DNA of 64,000 nucleotides from CAXMQZ01 sp963719055. Lineage in GTDB: Bacteria; Acidobacteriota; Thermoanaerobaculia; Multivoradales; JAHEKO01. Below the pieces are notes generated by a model. The model saw only the letters and a program-made list of their open reading frames with translations. It ran no database searches and was not told the origin of the DNA. The stretch is from NCBI GenBank assembly GCA_963719055.1, contig CAVRAU010000013.1:25344-89343 (forward strand). The letters run 5' to 3'. Shown piece after piece: positions 28,888-40,030 of the stretch (positions are counted from its first letter, which is position 1; the number at the start of each line of letters is the position of its first letter). A program made the translations under genes and the position numbers.

Positions 28888-29905
28888 GATCGGGTCTGTG
28901 GAAACTGATACTTCTAGTGGCGATTCTGGATGGCTGCGGCGATGGTCGCACGCCGCTGGTTCTCTATTCCCCGCACGGACGCGATCTGCTGACTCTGGTC
29001 GAACGGAACTTCGAGCAGCATGCATCCGGAGATCGATGTCCGTTGGCTGGACATGGGCTCGCAGGAGGTCTACGACCGGATCCGCTCGGAAGCGGCCAAC
29101 CCGCAGGCCGATATCTGGTTTGGTGGGCCGGACACCATTTTCGCCAGAGGTGCGGCGGAAGGGCTGCTGCAGGCCTACCGTCCCGAGTGGGCGGACAGCC
29201 TGCCCGCAGAGAGCCAGGACGCCGACCAGTTGTACTTCGGTCTCTACGAGGCGGTGCCGATCCTGGTCTTCAACTCCAAGGCGGTGATCGGACCAGGAGG
29301 CCCCCCATGATTGGGAGGATCTGCTGGACGAGCGCTGGCGGGGACAGCTGATCATTCGCGATCCCCTGGCCAGCGGCACCATGCGCACCGCCTTTGGCCA
29401 TGTGGTGGCGCGTTCGATCGCCGAAACGGGCAGTCCCGACGCTGGATTCGAGTGGCTGCGACGGCTGGATGCCCAGACCAAGGAGTATGTGGTCAATCCC
29501 GCTCTGTTGTTCGAGAAGCTGACTCGGCAAGAGGGGCTGGTGTCGATCTGGGAGCTCACCGATCTGCTGTTTCTCCAGCAGCGCGGCGCACCTCTCGACT
29601 ATCACTTTCCCAGCAGCGGTACGCCGGTGATCGATGACTCCATCGGTCTGGTCAAGGGAGCCCGGCACGCAGACGAGGCGCGGGCCTTCATCGAGTGGGT
29701 GGGCAGTCGGGAGACCCTGCTGCTGACGGCGAAAGAGGCGTATCGCTTGCCGGCTCGTACCGATCTGCCGAACAGCGAGTTGCCCGTCTGGGCCCAGGAG
29801 GCCAGGCAGCAGATCCGGCGCGCCGATGTGGATTGGCAGCTGATGGCCGAGCGGAGCTCGGAATGGATGGCGCCGTGGGACCGGCAGGTACGGGGTCGTG
29901 GCTGA
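28884..29905 (+). CDS. Fe3+-type ABC importer, substrate-binding lipoprotein (two frameshifts)
   Basis: About 340 residues. Hydrophobic start LILLVAILDGCG suggests lipidation at the Cys. The mature protein has the family 1 solute-binding signature: LVLYSPHGRDLLTLVE, VRWLDMGSQEVYDRI, ADIWFGGPDTIFARG, then IIRDPLASGTMRTAF and SSGTPVIDDSIGLVKGA. It resembles FbpA/AfuA-like and 2-aminoethylphosphonate-type proteins; the exact ligand (ferric iron, phosphonate or thiamine) cannot be fixed. Frame shifts near 29015 and 29310 are single-base. The start overlaps the PIG-L gene stop (ATGA). The ATPase and permease of the same importer follow directly. Confidence 0.85.
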
Positions 29906-29938
29906 TGTCCAGCGACGACACCCGCCGCGCTACCGTTC

Positions 29939-31054
29939 ATGACTCTGGAGCAGCTGCGCAAGAGCTTCAATGGTCAGCTGGTTCTGGAGGAGATCTCCCT
30001 GGCGGTTGACGAAGGGGAGATCCTCGTCCTGCTCGGACCCAGCGGAAGTGGCAAGACCACGCTCTTGCGTCTGATCTCGGGATTCGAAACCCCGGACGAG
30101 GGAGCGATCGTGGTCGCCGGGGAGGATGTGACCGAGCTGCCACCGGAGCGGCGCCATTTCGGGATGGTGTTTCAGCACTATGCCCTGTTCCCCCATATGA
30201 CCGTGGCCGACAACATCGCCTTCGGTCTCGAGAGCCGAGGTGCTCGGTCGCGACGAGATCGGCAGCCGCATCGACGAAGTTCTCGAACTGGTCGATCTGG
30301 CGGGATTCGGCGACCGCAAGGTGCAAGAGATCTCGGGCGGCCAGCAGCAACGGGTCGCCCTGGCGCGGGCCCTGGCACCTCATCCTCGGCTGCTGCTTCT
30401 GGACGAGCCCTTGTCGAATCTGGATCCCGATCTGCGAGAGCGCACGCGGCGCCAGCTGCGCCAGGCGATTCGCCGCGTCGGGTCTGACGGCGGTGTGGGT
30501 GACCCACGAGCAGGAGGAGGCGTTCGATGTGGGCGACCGAGTGGCGTTGCTCGAGAGCGGCTCGCTGGCCCAGGTCGGTCCGCCCGAGGAGCTCTACCTG
30601 CGGCCGCAGAGTCGATTCGTCGCCGCGTTCGTGGGTCGCGCCAGCGTCTTGATGGGGGAGTCGGAGGCCGACGGCGAAGTGCAGATTGGTGACGACAGGT
30701 TTCGCGGTCATGGTGTCCGCTGGCCAGCCGACGTGGCGGTGCCGGTGGAGCCGGGGCAGCCCGGTGGAAGTCGTCTTCAGACCCGAGGGGCTTGCGTCTG
30801 GCTCCCGCCGATGACGGCCGGACACGCTGGCGGGGGAGATCGAGGAGCGCCGGTTCACCGGTGAGGCGACGCTCTATCTCGTCGGCTGGCCTCGGAGAGA
30901 CGTCTACTCGTCAAGGGCGAGCTCGAGGGACCCCAGGTTGGTGAGCCGGTGGGAGTGGGGCTGGATGTCGCAGGGCCGAGGCCGAGGTCTTTCCCAGCTC
31001 CGGTCAGGAGATCGTCGAGTGGCAACGGCTCGCGAGCGCGAGCGCGCTGGTTGA
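29939..31054 (+). CDS. Fe3+-type ABC importer, ATP-binding protein (frameshifted)
   Basis: About 370 residues. Walker A GPSGSGKTT, Q-loop FQHYALFPHMTV, signature SGGQQQRVALARAL, Walker B LLLLDEP and the H-loop VWVTHEQEEAFDV are all present, followed by a TOBE-like C-terminal region (VFRPEGLRLAP). This is the FbpC/PotA-type import ATPase energising the adjacent permease. Frame shifts lie near 30240, 30485, 30770 and 30830-30975. ATG at 29939 starts the conserved sequence; an ATG at 29904 in the previous stop (TGATG) may be the true start with one more indel. The end is taken at the TGA overlapping the permease ATG and is uncertain. Confidence 0.85.
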
Positions 31055-32677
31055 TGGCGGGATTCCTCGTCTGGCTGGTCGGTTACCCACTGTGGATCAC
31101 CCTGCTGGAGGCCATCGGCCTGCCCGACAACGGCGACGCTGGAGCACTTCGTCGAATTCGCTCAGCGCGGAGACGAGTGGCGCGCCTTGTGGCAGAGCTT
31201 GTGGATCTCGACGGCGTCGACGGTCCTGGCCGCCGCGGTCGGCGTGCCATTGGCATTCCTGTTCGAGCGCACGGAGTTTCCGGGTCGTCGAATTTTGGGT
31301 TCGCTGATCGCCCTGCCGGTGGCTCTGCCGCCGCTGGTCGGGGTGATCGCCTTTCTCTTTCTCTACGGCGAGAGCGGCTTCGTGGCCAGGGGAATCCAGA
31401 GCTTGTTCTGGTCTGTCCAGCGCACCCTGGCGCCTGACCGGTCCCGGGGCGATCCTGCTGGTCCATGCCTACTCGATGTACGTGTACTTCTATCTGTTCA
31501 CCCGGGCCGCCTTGGCGCGACTGGACGCCTCGATGCTGGAGGCGGCGGCCTCGCTGGGCGCCGGACGCTGGCGTCGGCTCGCAGAAGATCACGTTACCGG
31601 TGCTGGCGCCGGCTCTGGCCGGGGCGGCGCTGCTGACCTTCATGACTTCGTTGGCCTCCTTTTCGGCACCGTACATCTTTGGCGGCGGATTCCGGGTGAT
31701 GACCACCCAGATCGTCGCCTCGAAGCTCAACGGTGAGATCGCCATGGCGCAGGTCGAGACCGTCACGCTGGCGGCGCTGGCCTTCGCCGGGCTGTGGGCC
31801 ATGCGGCGAGTCGATGCTGGGAACACGGCAGTGGTCGGGGGAGTTCGCGGGCTGGCGCCGGTTCGACGGCAGATGCGGCGACCGCTGGCCCGGTACGGGG
31901 TCGCCACCCTGGGTTGGGGACTGGCGCTGGTGCTTCTGTTGCCCCATCTGACCCTGCTGCTGATTTCGTTTGTGCCCCCGGGAACGTGGACCGTCGAGCT
32001 CATGCCACCGGTTCTCGATGGCAGCAACTACGCGACCCTGGTCTCGAACCCGGAAAGGCTGCGACCCGTGTTGAACTCCCTGTGGATGGCGGCAGTGGCA
32101 ACGGTCGGGGCCATCGCTCTGGGACTGACCACCGCACGCCTCTCGATCCGACATGAAGGTCGGCTGGGACGCGTTCTGGAGACCCTGATCTCTGTGCCCT
32201 GGGCTTTGCCCGGAACCGTGTTTGCGGTGGCCCTGGCCACCACCTTCGCGGTCAACCAGCCGTGGGCCGGGCGTCTGGTGCTGGTCGGCACGCCCTGGTT
32301 GCTACCTCTGGCCTATCTGGTGAGAAGTCTGCCGCTGACCGGTCGCAGCTCGCTGGCTGGCTTGCGGCAGTTCGATACCAGCCTCGAGGAGGCGGCGGCA
32401 TCACTGGGTGCCGGTCGCTGGCGAAGGCTGTGGCGGGTGGTGCTGCCGCTGCTGCGGCCGGCGGTGATGGCGGGCGCGAGTCTGGCGTTTATCACCGCTC
32501 TGGGGGATTTTGTCACCTCCATCGTGCTGTACACCTTCGACACCCGACCCATCTCGATCGAGATCCTGTCGAGCCTGAGACTGCAGGAGACCGGTGTGGC
32601 CGCCGTCTACGGAGTTCTTGCTGATGCTGGTCAGCGGCACCGCCTTCGTGATCTGGGGACGGGACCAGAGAGCCTAG
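31054..32677 (+). CDS. Fe3+-type ABC importer, fused two-domain permease (frameshifted)
   Basis: About 540 residues, FbpB-like, with two copies of the binding-protein-dependent permease domain in one chain. The EAA loops appear twice as ASMLEAAASLGAGRWRRL and TSLEEAAASLGAGRWRRL, the contact sites for the ATPase. Around 12 hydrophobic segments are visible, for example SLIALPVALPPLVGVIAFLF and AGAALLTFMTSLASFSAPYI. Frame shifts near 31130, 31430, 31570 and 32615. The stop is TAG at 32675-32677 after TAFVIWGRDQRA. The ATG at 31054 shares its A with the previous stop. With the binding protein and ATPase it makes a complete importer. Confidence 0.85.
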
Positions 32678-32686
32678 AGCCTCTCC

Positions 32687-33893
32687 ATGGACGCACGCGA
32701 CTTCATCAAACGACTGTGGGTTCTCATGTTGACGGTCTTCGTCGACATGATCGGCTTTCTGATCGTCCTGCCGCTGCTGCCGTTCTACGCGGAGAAGCTG
32801 GGCGCCGACGCGGTCCATGTCGGCGCGCTGATCTCCATCTTTGCCGCGGCGCAGTTGGCCAGCGCGCCGCTGTGGGGCCGGCTGTCAGACCGCTATGGGA
32901 GACGCCCCATGATCCTCGGTGGTCTGATGATCTCGGCGGTCTCCTACCTGCTTTTCGAATCGGCCACCACGGTCTGGTTGCTGTTTCTCTCGCGCTTCGT
33001 GCAGGGAATGGGCGCGGGAACCGTCGGGGTGGTGCAGGCGTATCTCAGCGATTCCGTGCCGTCGGCAGACCGCGCCAAGGCCCTCGGTTGGCTGACGGCC
33101 GCGACCAGCGCGGGAGTGATGCTGGGACCGGCCATCGGTTCCCTCTCGGCGGCCTATGGGTTGATCGGTCCCGGGTATCTGGCAGCCATTCTGTGTGTGC
33201 TCAATTTCCTGTTTGCCTGGGCTGGTTGCCGGAGTCGTCGCGTCAGCCGGGGCTCGACAGCAGCCGGCGAAAGGGGCTACCCGGACGGTGATGCTCGAGA
33301 TCCTGCGTCATCCCAGAGGGGTCGGTGCACTGGTGTGGATCTACGCCCTCGGGATGATGGCGTTCATGGCCATGAACGGTGTCCTCGCTCTGTATCTGGA
33401 GCGACGGTTCGGTATCAACGAGAAGACCATCGGCTGGTTCTTCGTCTATGTGGGCGGCATCTCACTGATCATGCGCACCCTCGTACTGGGGCCGATGGTA
33501 CGGCGTTTCGGCGAGATTGGGGTGATGCGGGCCGGTGCTCTGTCCATGGCGCTTTCGCTGGCCATCTTCCGTTGGTCGCAACTTCGGCGACTCGCATTCG
33601 CGGTGCTTCTGATGCCCGTGGGTACCGCCTTCTCTTTCCCACCTCGACCTCCCTGGTCTCGCGACGGGCCCCGCGAGCAGACTGGGCTTGTCCTGGGCGT
33701 CCACCAGTCCTTTGGGGGAGTGGCCCGGATGATCGGTCCGATCTGGGCCGGAGGGTATTCCAATAGGTCGGCATCCGCAGCCCTTTCTGGATTGCGGCTG
33801 GAGTCATGCTCTTCGTTCGCCTCTTCGCCGCCACGGTTCAGGACGAGGCGGACCCAGTCGAAGAGAGGCTCCGAGATCGACGAGCGACCCTAG
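32687..33893 (+). CDS. MFS transporter (drug:H+ antiporter type; frameshifted)
   Basis: About 400 residues, 12-TM major facilitator. The N-terminal half is clean: LMLTVFVDMIGFLIVLPLLP, the loop 2-3 motif GRLSDRYGRRPMILGG, and LSRFVQGMGAGTVGVVQAY with the motif typical of TetA-like antiporters. Frames change near 33225 and again near 33560-33640, after which the C-terminal TMs are harder to read (LGVHQSFGGVARMIGPIW is recognisable). It starts 9 bp after the permease stop and is likely in the same transcript. A tetracycline/multidrug or metabolite exporter is plausible; the substrate is not predictable. Confidence 0.8.
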
Positions 33894-34079
33894 ATTCGTC
33901 ATGAGAGTTGCCGACGGCGGGCCGTTCGGCTAGGTTGGTCGACGTAGTCGCGACCGCCCCCTGGGAGAGGGTGCAGCTTGAGGCGCTTTGAGTTAAGGTG
34001 GACAGGAGCGCACGAACGACGACTGGGCGACGGCCTGGAGCCTCGCCCATTCCTCACAGAGTTCTTCAGGAGATCCGAG

Positions 34080-36808
34080 ATGAGTGACAGCTTTGCTGCC
34101 AAGGGAAAACTCACGGTAGGGAACCGCGATTACAAGATCGCCCGGTTGTCGGCATTGGAGGACGCGGGGACGACCTGGGCCGGCTGCCGTTCAGCCTGCG
34201 TATCCTGCTGGAGAATCTGTTGCGTCGCGAGGATGGATCGGCGGTGACTGCGGAAGATATCGAGGCCGTGGCCCAGTGGGATCCACAGGCCGCACCGTCG
34301 CAGGAGATCGCCTTCATGCCGGCGCGAGTGTTGTTGCAGGACTTCACGGGTGTGCCCGCGGTCGTCGATCTGGCGGCGATGCGCGATGCGATGTTGGCCA
34401 TGGGAGCCGATCCCAGGAAGATCAATCCCCTGCAACCCGCCGAGTTGGTGATCGATCACTCGGTGCAGGTGGACGAATATGGCTCGGCCGCGGCCCTGCT
34501 GATCAATATCGAGAAGGAGTTCGGTCGCAATCGCGAGCGCTACGGCTTCCTCAAATGGGGGCAGCAGGCCTTCGAGAACTTCAAGGTGGTTCCGCCTGGG
34601 ACCGGGATCGTGCACCAGGTCAATCTCGAGTACCTTGGCCGGGTCGTGATGGCCGACGGGGGCGACGAGCCGTGGGCCTATCCCGACACTCTGGTGGGTA
34701 CCGACTCTCACACGACGATGATCAACGGTCTCGGTGTTCTCGGCTGGGGAGTGGGGGGCATCGAGGCCGAGGCGGCCATGTTGGGTCAGCCGATCTCCAT
34801 GTTGGTACCTCAGGTGGTGGGCTTTCGACTGACCGGTGAGTTGGCCGCTGGGGCCACGGCCACCGATCTGGTTCTGACGGTGACGCAGATGCTGCGCGAG
34901 AAAGGGGTTGTCGGAAAGTTCGTCGAGTACTTCGGACCGGGTCTGCCCGCCCTGCCGCTCGCCGATCGTGCCACGCTGGCCAACATGGCACCCGAATACG
35001 GTGCCACCTGCGGGATGTTTCCGGTCGATCAGACGACGCTCGAATATTTGCGGTTCACCGGCCGACCGGCCGCGGAGGTCGCTCTGGCCGAGGCCTACAT
35101 GAAGGAGCAGGGTCTCTTCCATACACCCGAGAGCCCGGAGGCTGAGTACTCGGACACGATGGAGTTGGATTTGTCGTCGGTCCAACCCAGTCTGGCTGGA
35201 CCGAAGCGTCCCCAGGACCGGATCCTCCTGGGAGAGGTCAAAGGCTCTTTTCTGGGCCACTTGCCGAACCTCAAAGCGCCATCAGGGGGCGGTACCGACG
35301 CCGTGGCGGTGGCGGAGCCTCAGGTCGAGACGGGGATAGAGACCTCTCTCAACGGCCAGAGCTTCACTCTGCGGGACGGATCCGTGGTCATCGCGGCCAT
35401 CACCAGTTGTACCAACACTTCCAATCCTTCCGTCATGGTGGCGGCAGGGCCTGTTGGCGAAGAAAGCGGTCGAGCGAGGGCTGAAGACCCAGCCCTGGGT
35501 GAAGACCTCGCTGGCACCGGGATCCAAGGTGGTGACGGACTACCTCGACGAGTCCGGTCTCATGTCCTATCTCGAGGCGCTGGGGTTCTATGTGGTGGGT
35601 TATGGCTGCACCACCTGTATCGGCAACAGCGGTCCGTTGCCCCAGCCGATCTCGAAGGCCGTCAGGGAGGGCGATCTGGTGGCGGTCTCGGTGCTCTCGG
35701 GCAATCGCAATTTCGAAGGGCGCATCAGTTCGGATGTGCGTGCCAACTATCTGGCCTCGCCTCCCCTGGTAGTGGCCTACGCGTTGGCCGGCAGCATCGA
35801 TGTGGATCTGCGGACCGAGCCCCTGGGAACCGATGAGCAGGGTCAGCCCGTGTTTCTCGAGGACATCTGGCCCAGTCGGCAAGAAGTCGCGGAGACCGTG
35901 AGCCGAGCCGTGCACCCGGAGATGTTCACCAAGCAGTACGCAGAGGTGTTCGCAGGGGACGAGCAGTGGAACGCCATGCCGATTCCGGAGGGCGATACCT
36001 ATGCCTGGGACGAGGAGTCCACATACGTCAAGACTGCCGCCCTACTTTGTGGATCTTCCTACCGAGCCGGCGCCGCTGTCGGATCTCGCAGATGCCAGGG
36101 CTCTGGCCCTGGTCGGCGACTCCATCACCACTGACCACATCTCACCGGCTGGCGGCTTCAAAGCCGACAGCCCGGCGGGGCGATACCTCATCGAACGAGG
36201 CGTCGAGCCGCAGGACTTCAATTCCTACGGCTCGCGCCGAGGCAACCACGAGGTCATGATGCGCGGGACGTTCGCCAATGTGCGATTCCGCAACCAGCTC
36301 GTGCCGTCGCTCGAAGGTGGGTACACGCTGCACCTGCCCGACGAGGTGCCGATGACGATCTTCGACGCCGCCATGCAGTACAAGCAGGAGGGTGTTCCCC
36401 TGATCGTCATTGCCGGCAAGGAGTACGGCACCGGCTCTTCGCGGGACTGGGCCGCCAAGGGACCGGCGCTTCTGGGAGTTCGGGCGGTCATCGCCGAGAG
36501 CTTCGAGCGGATCCACCGAAGCAATCTGGTGGGAATGGGGATTCTGCCCCTGGAGTTCCTCGAGAATCAGTCTGCGGCCAGCCTGGGTCTGTCGGGCTCG
36601 GAGCTGTTCAGCATTGACCGGTCTGGCCGAGGGCCTGTCGGCCGGTTTCGAGAAGGGAATGAAGGTCACGGTGAAAGCCGAAGGTGAGGGTGCCGAGCCG
36701 GTCTCATTCGAGGCTCGAGTGCGTCTCGACACCCCGCAGGAGGCGGAGTACTTCCGTCACGGCGGCATTCTCCAGTACGTGTTGAGGCAGCTTCTGGATG
36801 AGGGTTAG
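34080..36808 (+). CDS. acnA: Aconitate hydratase A (frameshifted)
   Basis: About 908 residues, the normal AcnA length. Isomerises citrate to isocitrate in the TCA cycle using a [4Fe-4S] cluster. Visible motifs: FTGVPAVVDLAAMRD, GTDSHTTMINGLGVLGWGVGG, the cluster cysteines in ITSCTNTSNP and GCTTCIGNSGPL, the swivel-domain DSITTDHISPAG, and EYGTGSSRDWAAKG. Frame shifts near 34180, 35450, 36045 and 36620 are single-base in conserved sequence. ATG at 34080 is preferred for its GGAG-like upstream sequence and conserved N-terminus (AAKGKLTVG). Citrate synthase follows 251 bp downstream, giving consecutive TCA-cycle steps. Confidence 0.93.
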
Positions 36809-36844
36809 AAAAAACCCCGTGTCGGGGAGGGAACCGACACGGGG
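36809..36844 (-). terminator. Intrinsic terminator hairpin (minus-strand orientation)
   Basis: CCCCGTGTCGG (36815-36825) pairs perfectly with CCGACACGGGG (36834-36844), an 11-bp stem. On the plus strand it is preceded by six A residues and not followed by T, so a canonical U-tract exists only for minus-strand transcription. It begins directly after the acnA stop; it may end acnA messages partly by structure alone and block antisense transcription into acnA. Confidence 0.6.
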
Positions 36845-37059
36845 GGAGGAGAGGGAGCTGTTGTTGCTTGTCGAAGCCGTGGGCTTCGGGACGGGCCCAA
36901 CTCCCACCTACGCGCCGTCCATCTGTATTAACGTTGAAAAGGGGTCTTTGGATTCCCAACGGTCAAAAAAAGTGCAAGAACGTCATTCGAACTGTACCCT
37001 TGTCGAGCGGCGCTGGAGTCGCTGCCGAAAGTTCAGGGGCCGAACTCGAGGAAAAGGAT

Positions 37060-38334
37060 ATGGAAAACGCCAAGTTGATCCTTGATGGAACCGAATACGA
37101 GCTGCCGGTAGAGGTCGGAAGCGAAGGCGAGGTGGCGGTGGATGTCCGCTCGCTGCGCAAACAGTCCGGGGCCATCACCTTCGACCCCGGCTACGGCAAT
37201 ACCGGTTCGTGCGAGAGTGCCATCACCTTCATCGATGGTGAGAAGGGGATTCTGAGGTATCGCGGGTATCCCATCGAACAAATCGCCGCCTCCTCGAGGT
37301 TCTCCGAAGTGTGCTACCTGCTGGTCTATGGACGGTTGCCGAACCAGCAAGAGTATGACGAGTTTCGCCAGCGTTTGACTCGTCACACGCTGATTCACGA
37401 AGACATGAAGAAGTTCTTCGAAGGCTACTCCATGACCGGTCATCCCATGGCCATTCTGGCTTCCATGGTGACCGGAATGGGGACCTACTACAAGGACACC
37501 CAGAATCTCGAAGACGCCGATCAGAACGTCGTTCGGTTGCTGGCCAAAGTCCCCTCGATCGCGGCACTCTCCTACAAGAAATCCATCGGCCAGCCTTTCG
37601 TCTATCCGCGCAACGATCTGGCCTACACGAAGAACTTCCTGTACATGATGTTCGCGGTGCCCACCGAGCCCTACGAGGTGCCCGAGGTGCTGGACAATGC
37701 CTTGAACCTCTTGCTGGTCTTGCACGCAGATCACGAGCAGAATTGCAGTACCTCGACGGTCCGCATGGTGGGCAGCAGCGGCGCCAGCCTCTTCTCTTCC
37801 ATTGCGGCCGGTATCAGCGCCCTGTCCGGTCCCTTGCATGGCGGCGCCAATCAGAAAGTCATCGAGATGCTCGAGCTCATCCGCCAGGACGGTGGCGACT
37901 ACAAGAAGTACGTCGACATGGCCAAGGACAAGGACTCGGAGTTTCGCCTGATGGGCTTTGGCCATCGGGTCTACAAGAACTACGATCCGCGGGCGAAGTT
38001 GCTCAAGCGGGCAGCCGACCAGGTTCTGGATGAGCTGGGCGTCGATGATCCGCTCTTGGACATCGCGCGCAATCTCGAGGTCATCGCGCTCGAAGACCCG
38101 TACTTCGTGGAACGCAAGCTCTATCCCAACGTGGACTTCTACAGCGGCATCATCTATCGCGCCATGGGGATCCCGACCAACATGTTCACGGTGATGTTCG
38201 CCCTGGGACGCCTGCCCGGTTGGATCGCCCACTGGAAGGAGATGAAGGGAGATCCGCAGGGTCGCATCCACCGGCCACGGCAGATCTACACCGGGGAGAC
38301 CGAGAGGGATCTACCTCCCATCTCCGAGCGGTAG
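37060..38334 (+). CDS. gltA: Citrate synthase
   Basis: 424 residues, intact. Condenses acetyl-CoA and oxaloacetate in the TCA cycle. Type II hexameric family features: GILRYRGYPIEQIA, the active-site His in LLVLHADHEQN, SGPLHGGANQKVIEML, MGFGHRVYKNYDPRA with the second His, and the C-terminal catalytic Asp in the segment YPNVDFYSGIIYRAMG. ATG at 37060 (MENAKLILDG) is chosen because GAAAAGGAT precedes it and homologues start nearby; upstream in-frame sequence to 36868 is not conserved. Frame is clean, unlike acnA just upstream. Confidence 0.96.
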   Translation: MENAKLILDGTEYELPVEVGSEGEVAVDVRSLRKQSGAITFDPGYGNTGSCESAITFIDGEKGILRYRGYPIEQIAASSRFSEVCYLLVYGRLPNQQEYDEFRQRLTRHTLIHEDMKKFFEGYSMTGHPMAILASMVTGMGTYYKDTQNLEDADQNVVRLLAKVPSIAALSYKKSIGQPFVYPRNDLAYTKNFLYMMFAVPTEPYEVPEVLDNALNLLLVLHADHEQNCSTSTVRMVGSSGASLFSSIAAGISALSGPLHGGANQKVIEMLELIRQDGGDYKKYVDMAKDKDSEFRLMGFGHRVYKNYDPRAKLLKRAADQVLDELGVDDPLLDIARNLEVIALEDPYFVERKLYPNVDFYSGIIYRAMGIPTNMFTVMFALGRLPGWIAHWKEMKGDPQGRIHRPRQIYTGETERDLPPISER

Positions 38335-38340
38335 TCGAGG

Positions 38341-38691
38341 CTACTCTCGACGACTGAGCTTCGCGTGAAGCCTGGTGCGGAAGGAGTTCAGACGCCGACG
38401 GATGTTGGGTCGGTGCTCCAGCATGTTCTCCAGCCGGCGGTGGACCGAGTCGCTGGCCACCGACAGGATTCCCGCACCCGCGACCAACAGGAGGATTCCC
38501 TGCAGACCGGGCAAGAGCAGCCCTGCGAGCCCGAGTACTATGACCAACCACCCAAGAACGAGCAGGGCAATGCGTAGGGGCAGAGGCAGATCTGGAATAT
38601 GAACGTGGACTTCGGGCTCGGCCTCTGTCGCCGCCATCGGGTTGTTTCCGGGGTCCTTCGAGTCCACCGGCATCACTTCCCAGGCTAGCAT
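38341..38691 (-). CDS. Small membrane protein (PGPGW-like)
   Basis: 116 residues with two adjacent hydrophobic segments (IALLVLGWLVIVLGLAGLLL and GLQGILLLVAGAGILSV) joined by a tight PGLQG turn. A basic amphipathic tail (RRRLNSFRTRLHAKLSRRE) follows. The turn and the two-helix hairpin resemble the PGPGW family of small transmembrane proteins, whose role is unknown. The start could be ATG at 38691 or 38673. It lies downstream of tyrS on the same strand and its stop is 6 bp from the convergent gltA stop. Confidence 0.6.
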   Translation of the reverse strand: MLAWEVMPVDSKDPGNNPMAATEAEPEVHVHIPDLPLPLRIALLVLGWLVIVLGLAGLLLPGLQGILLLVAGAGILSVASDSVHRRLENMLEHRPNIRRRLNSFRTRLHAKLSRRE

Positions 38692-38760
38692 GCACTGAGA
38701 ACCGGGTCAGCGCAGTACCTCGCAGTATCGGGTCGTGTTTCCCGCCTGAGCGGAGCCGAG

Positions 38761-39985
38761 TTATTCGAGACGGAGGCGCGCGAAGCGCCGTTTGCCCACC
38801 TTCACGAGATAGGGCTCTGCGCGGGGCTCGAGCTCGAGGAAGGGGTCTTGGGTCTTCTCGCCGTCGAGGGTCACGGCGCCCTGTTGGATCAACCTGCGGG
38901 CTTCGTTCTTGCTCGCCACGAGAGCGGCCTCGGCGAGCGCCGATGGCAGTGGAGTCGCACCCGCGAGGGTGACCAGAGGGATCTCATCGGGAAGGCCTCC
39001 TTCGGCGAAGACGGTCTCGAACTCCGTTGCCGCTGACTTGGCGGCCTCACGCCCGTGGTAATCAGCGGTCAAGAGAGCGGCCAACTCTTCCTTGGCCTTC
39101 TTCGGGTGAAGCTCTCCGGATTCGACTCTTTGTCGCCGGTCGGCAATCTCGTCCTCGGGGAGATCGGTCAGGAGGAGGTACCAGTCCCACATCAGAGCGT
39201 CCGGGATGGACATGGTCTTGCCGAAGTACTCCCTGGGTGGGTCCTCCAAGGCGATATGGTTGCCCAGGCTCTTGGACATCTTCTCGGTGCCATCGATGCC
39301 CACGAGCAGGGGAACCGTCAGCACGACCTGGGGCTCCAGCCCTTCCTCCTTCATCAGATCGCGACCGACCAGTAGATTGAAGATCTGGTCGTGACCACCC
39401 AATTCCACGTCGGCCCGCAAGGCGATGGAATCGTAGCCTTGAGCCAGAGGATAGAGCAGCTCATGCAGACTGATGGGCTGATTGGAGGCGAAGCGGGTTC
39501 GGAAGTCGTCCCTTTCCATCATCCGGGCCAGGGTGTAGCGGCCGGCCAGCCTGAATCATCCCGTCCGAGCCCAGGGTGCCGAGCCATTTACTGTTGAAGT
39601 CCACGACCGTCTTGGTTTTGTCCAGAATGTGGAAGACCTGACGCTCGTAGGTCTTGGCGTTCTCCAGAACCTCTTCCCGAGTCAGCTGTGGACGGGTCTT
39701 GTTCCTGCCTGACGGGTCCCCGATCATGCCGGTGAAGTCGCCGATGAGAAAGATCACCCGGTGCCCCAGGTCCTGGAAGTGCTTCATCTTGTGAAGCAGC
39801 ACCGAGTGGCCGAGATGCAGATCGGGGGTGGAGGGGTCGAATCCCGTTTTGACGATCAGGGGCTGGCCGGTCTTGATCGAGCGTTCGATCTTGGCGCGCA
39901 GCTGTGCCTCGTCGACCAGATCGGCGACGCCTCGTTTGAGCAGATCGATCTGCTCATCGACCGGCGGAAAAAGACCCTTACTCAT
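38761..39985 (-). CDS. tyrS: Tyrosyl-tRNA synthetase (one frameshift)
   Basis: About 407 residues. Class I synthetase: GFDPSTPDLHLGHSVLLHK carries the HIGH motif and IDGTEKMSKSLGNH the KMSKS loop. VELGGHDQIFNLLVGRDL is the tyrosine-site helix, and the C-terminal S4-like domain ends LVKVGKRRFARLRLE. The HLGH-type N-terminus fits the bacterial TyrZ-like branch. A one-base frameshift sits near 39545 between DGMIQAG and RYTLARMMERDDF. ATG at 39985. It follows dapF on the same strand with about 45 bp between them. Confidence 0.94.
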
Positions 39986-40030
39986 CGGCCCGGGACTTTA
40001 GCACGCCGTGACTCGTGGCGTGATTCGGGT

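Noticed and set aside
31500..32430. The twice-occurring GAGGCGGCGGC...GGCGCCGG segment in the ABC permease as a mobile or recombination repeat
   Set aside because: Both copies encode the EAA loop (EEAAASLGAGRWRRL) of the two permease domains, so the repeat follows from protein constraint.
36868..37059. N-terminal extension of citrate synthase back to 36868
   Set aside because: The added sequence is not like any citrate synthase N-terminus, and a better ribosome site precedes the ATG at 37060.
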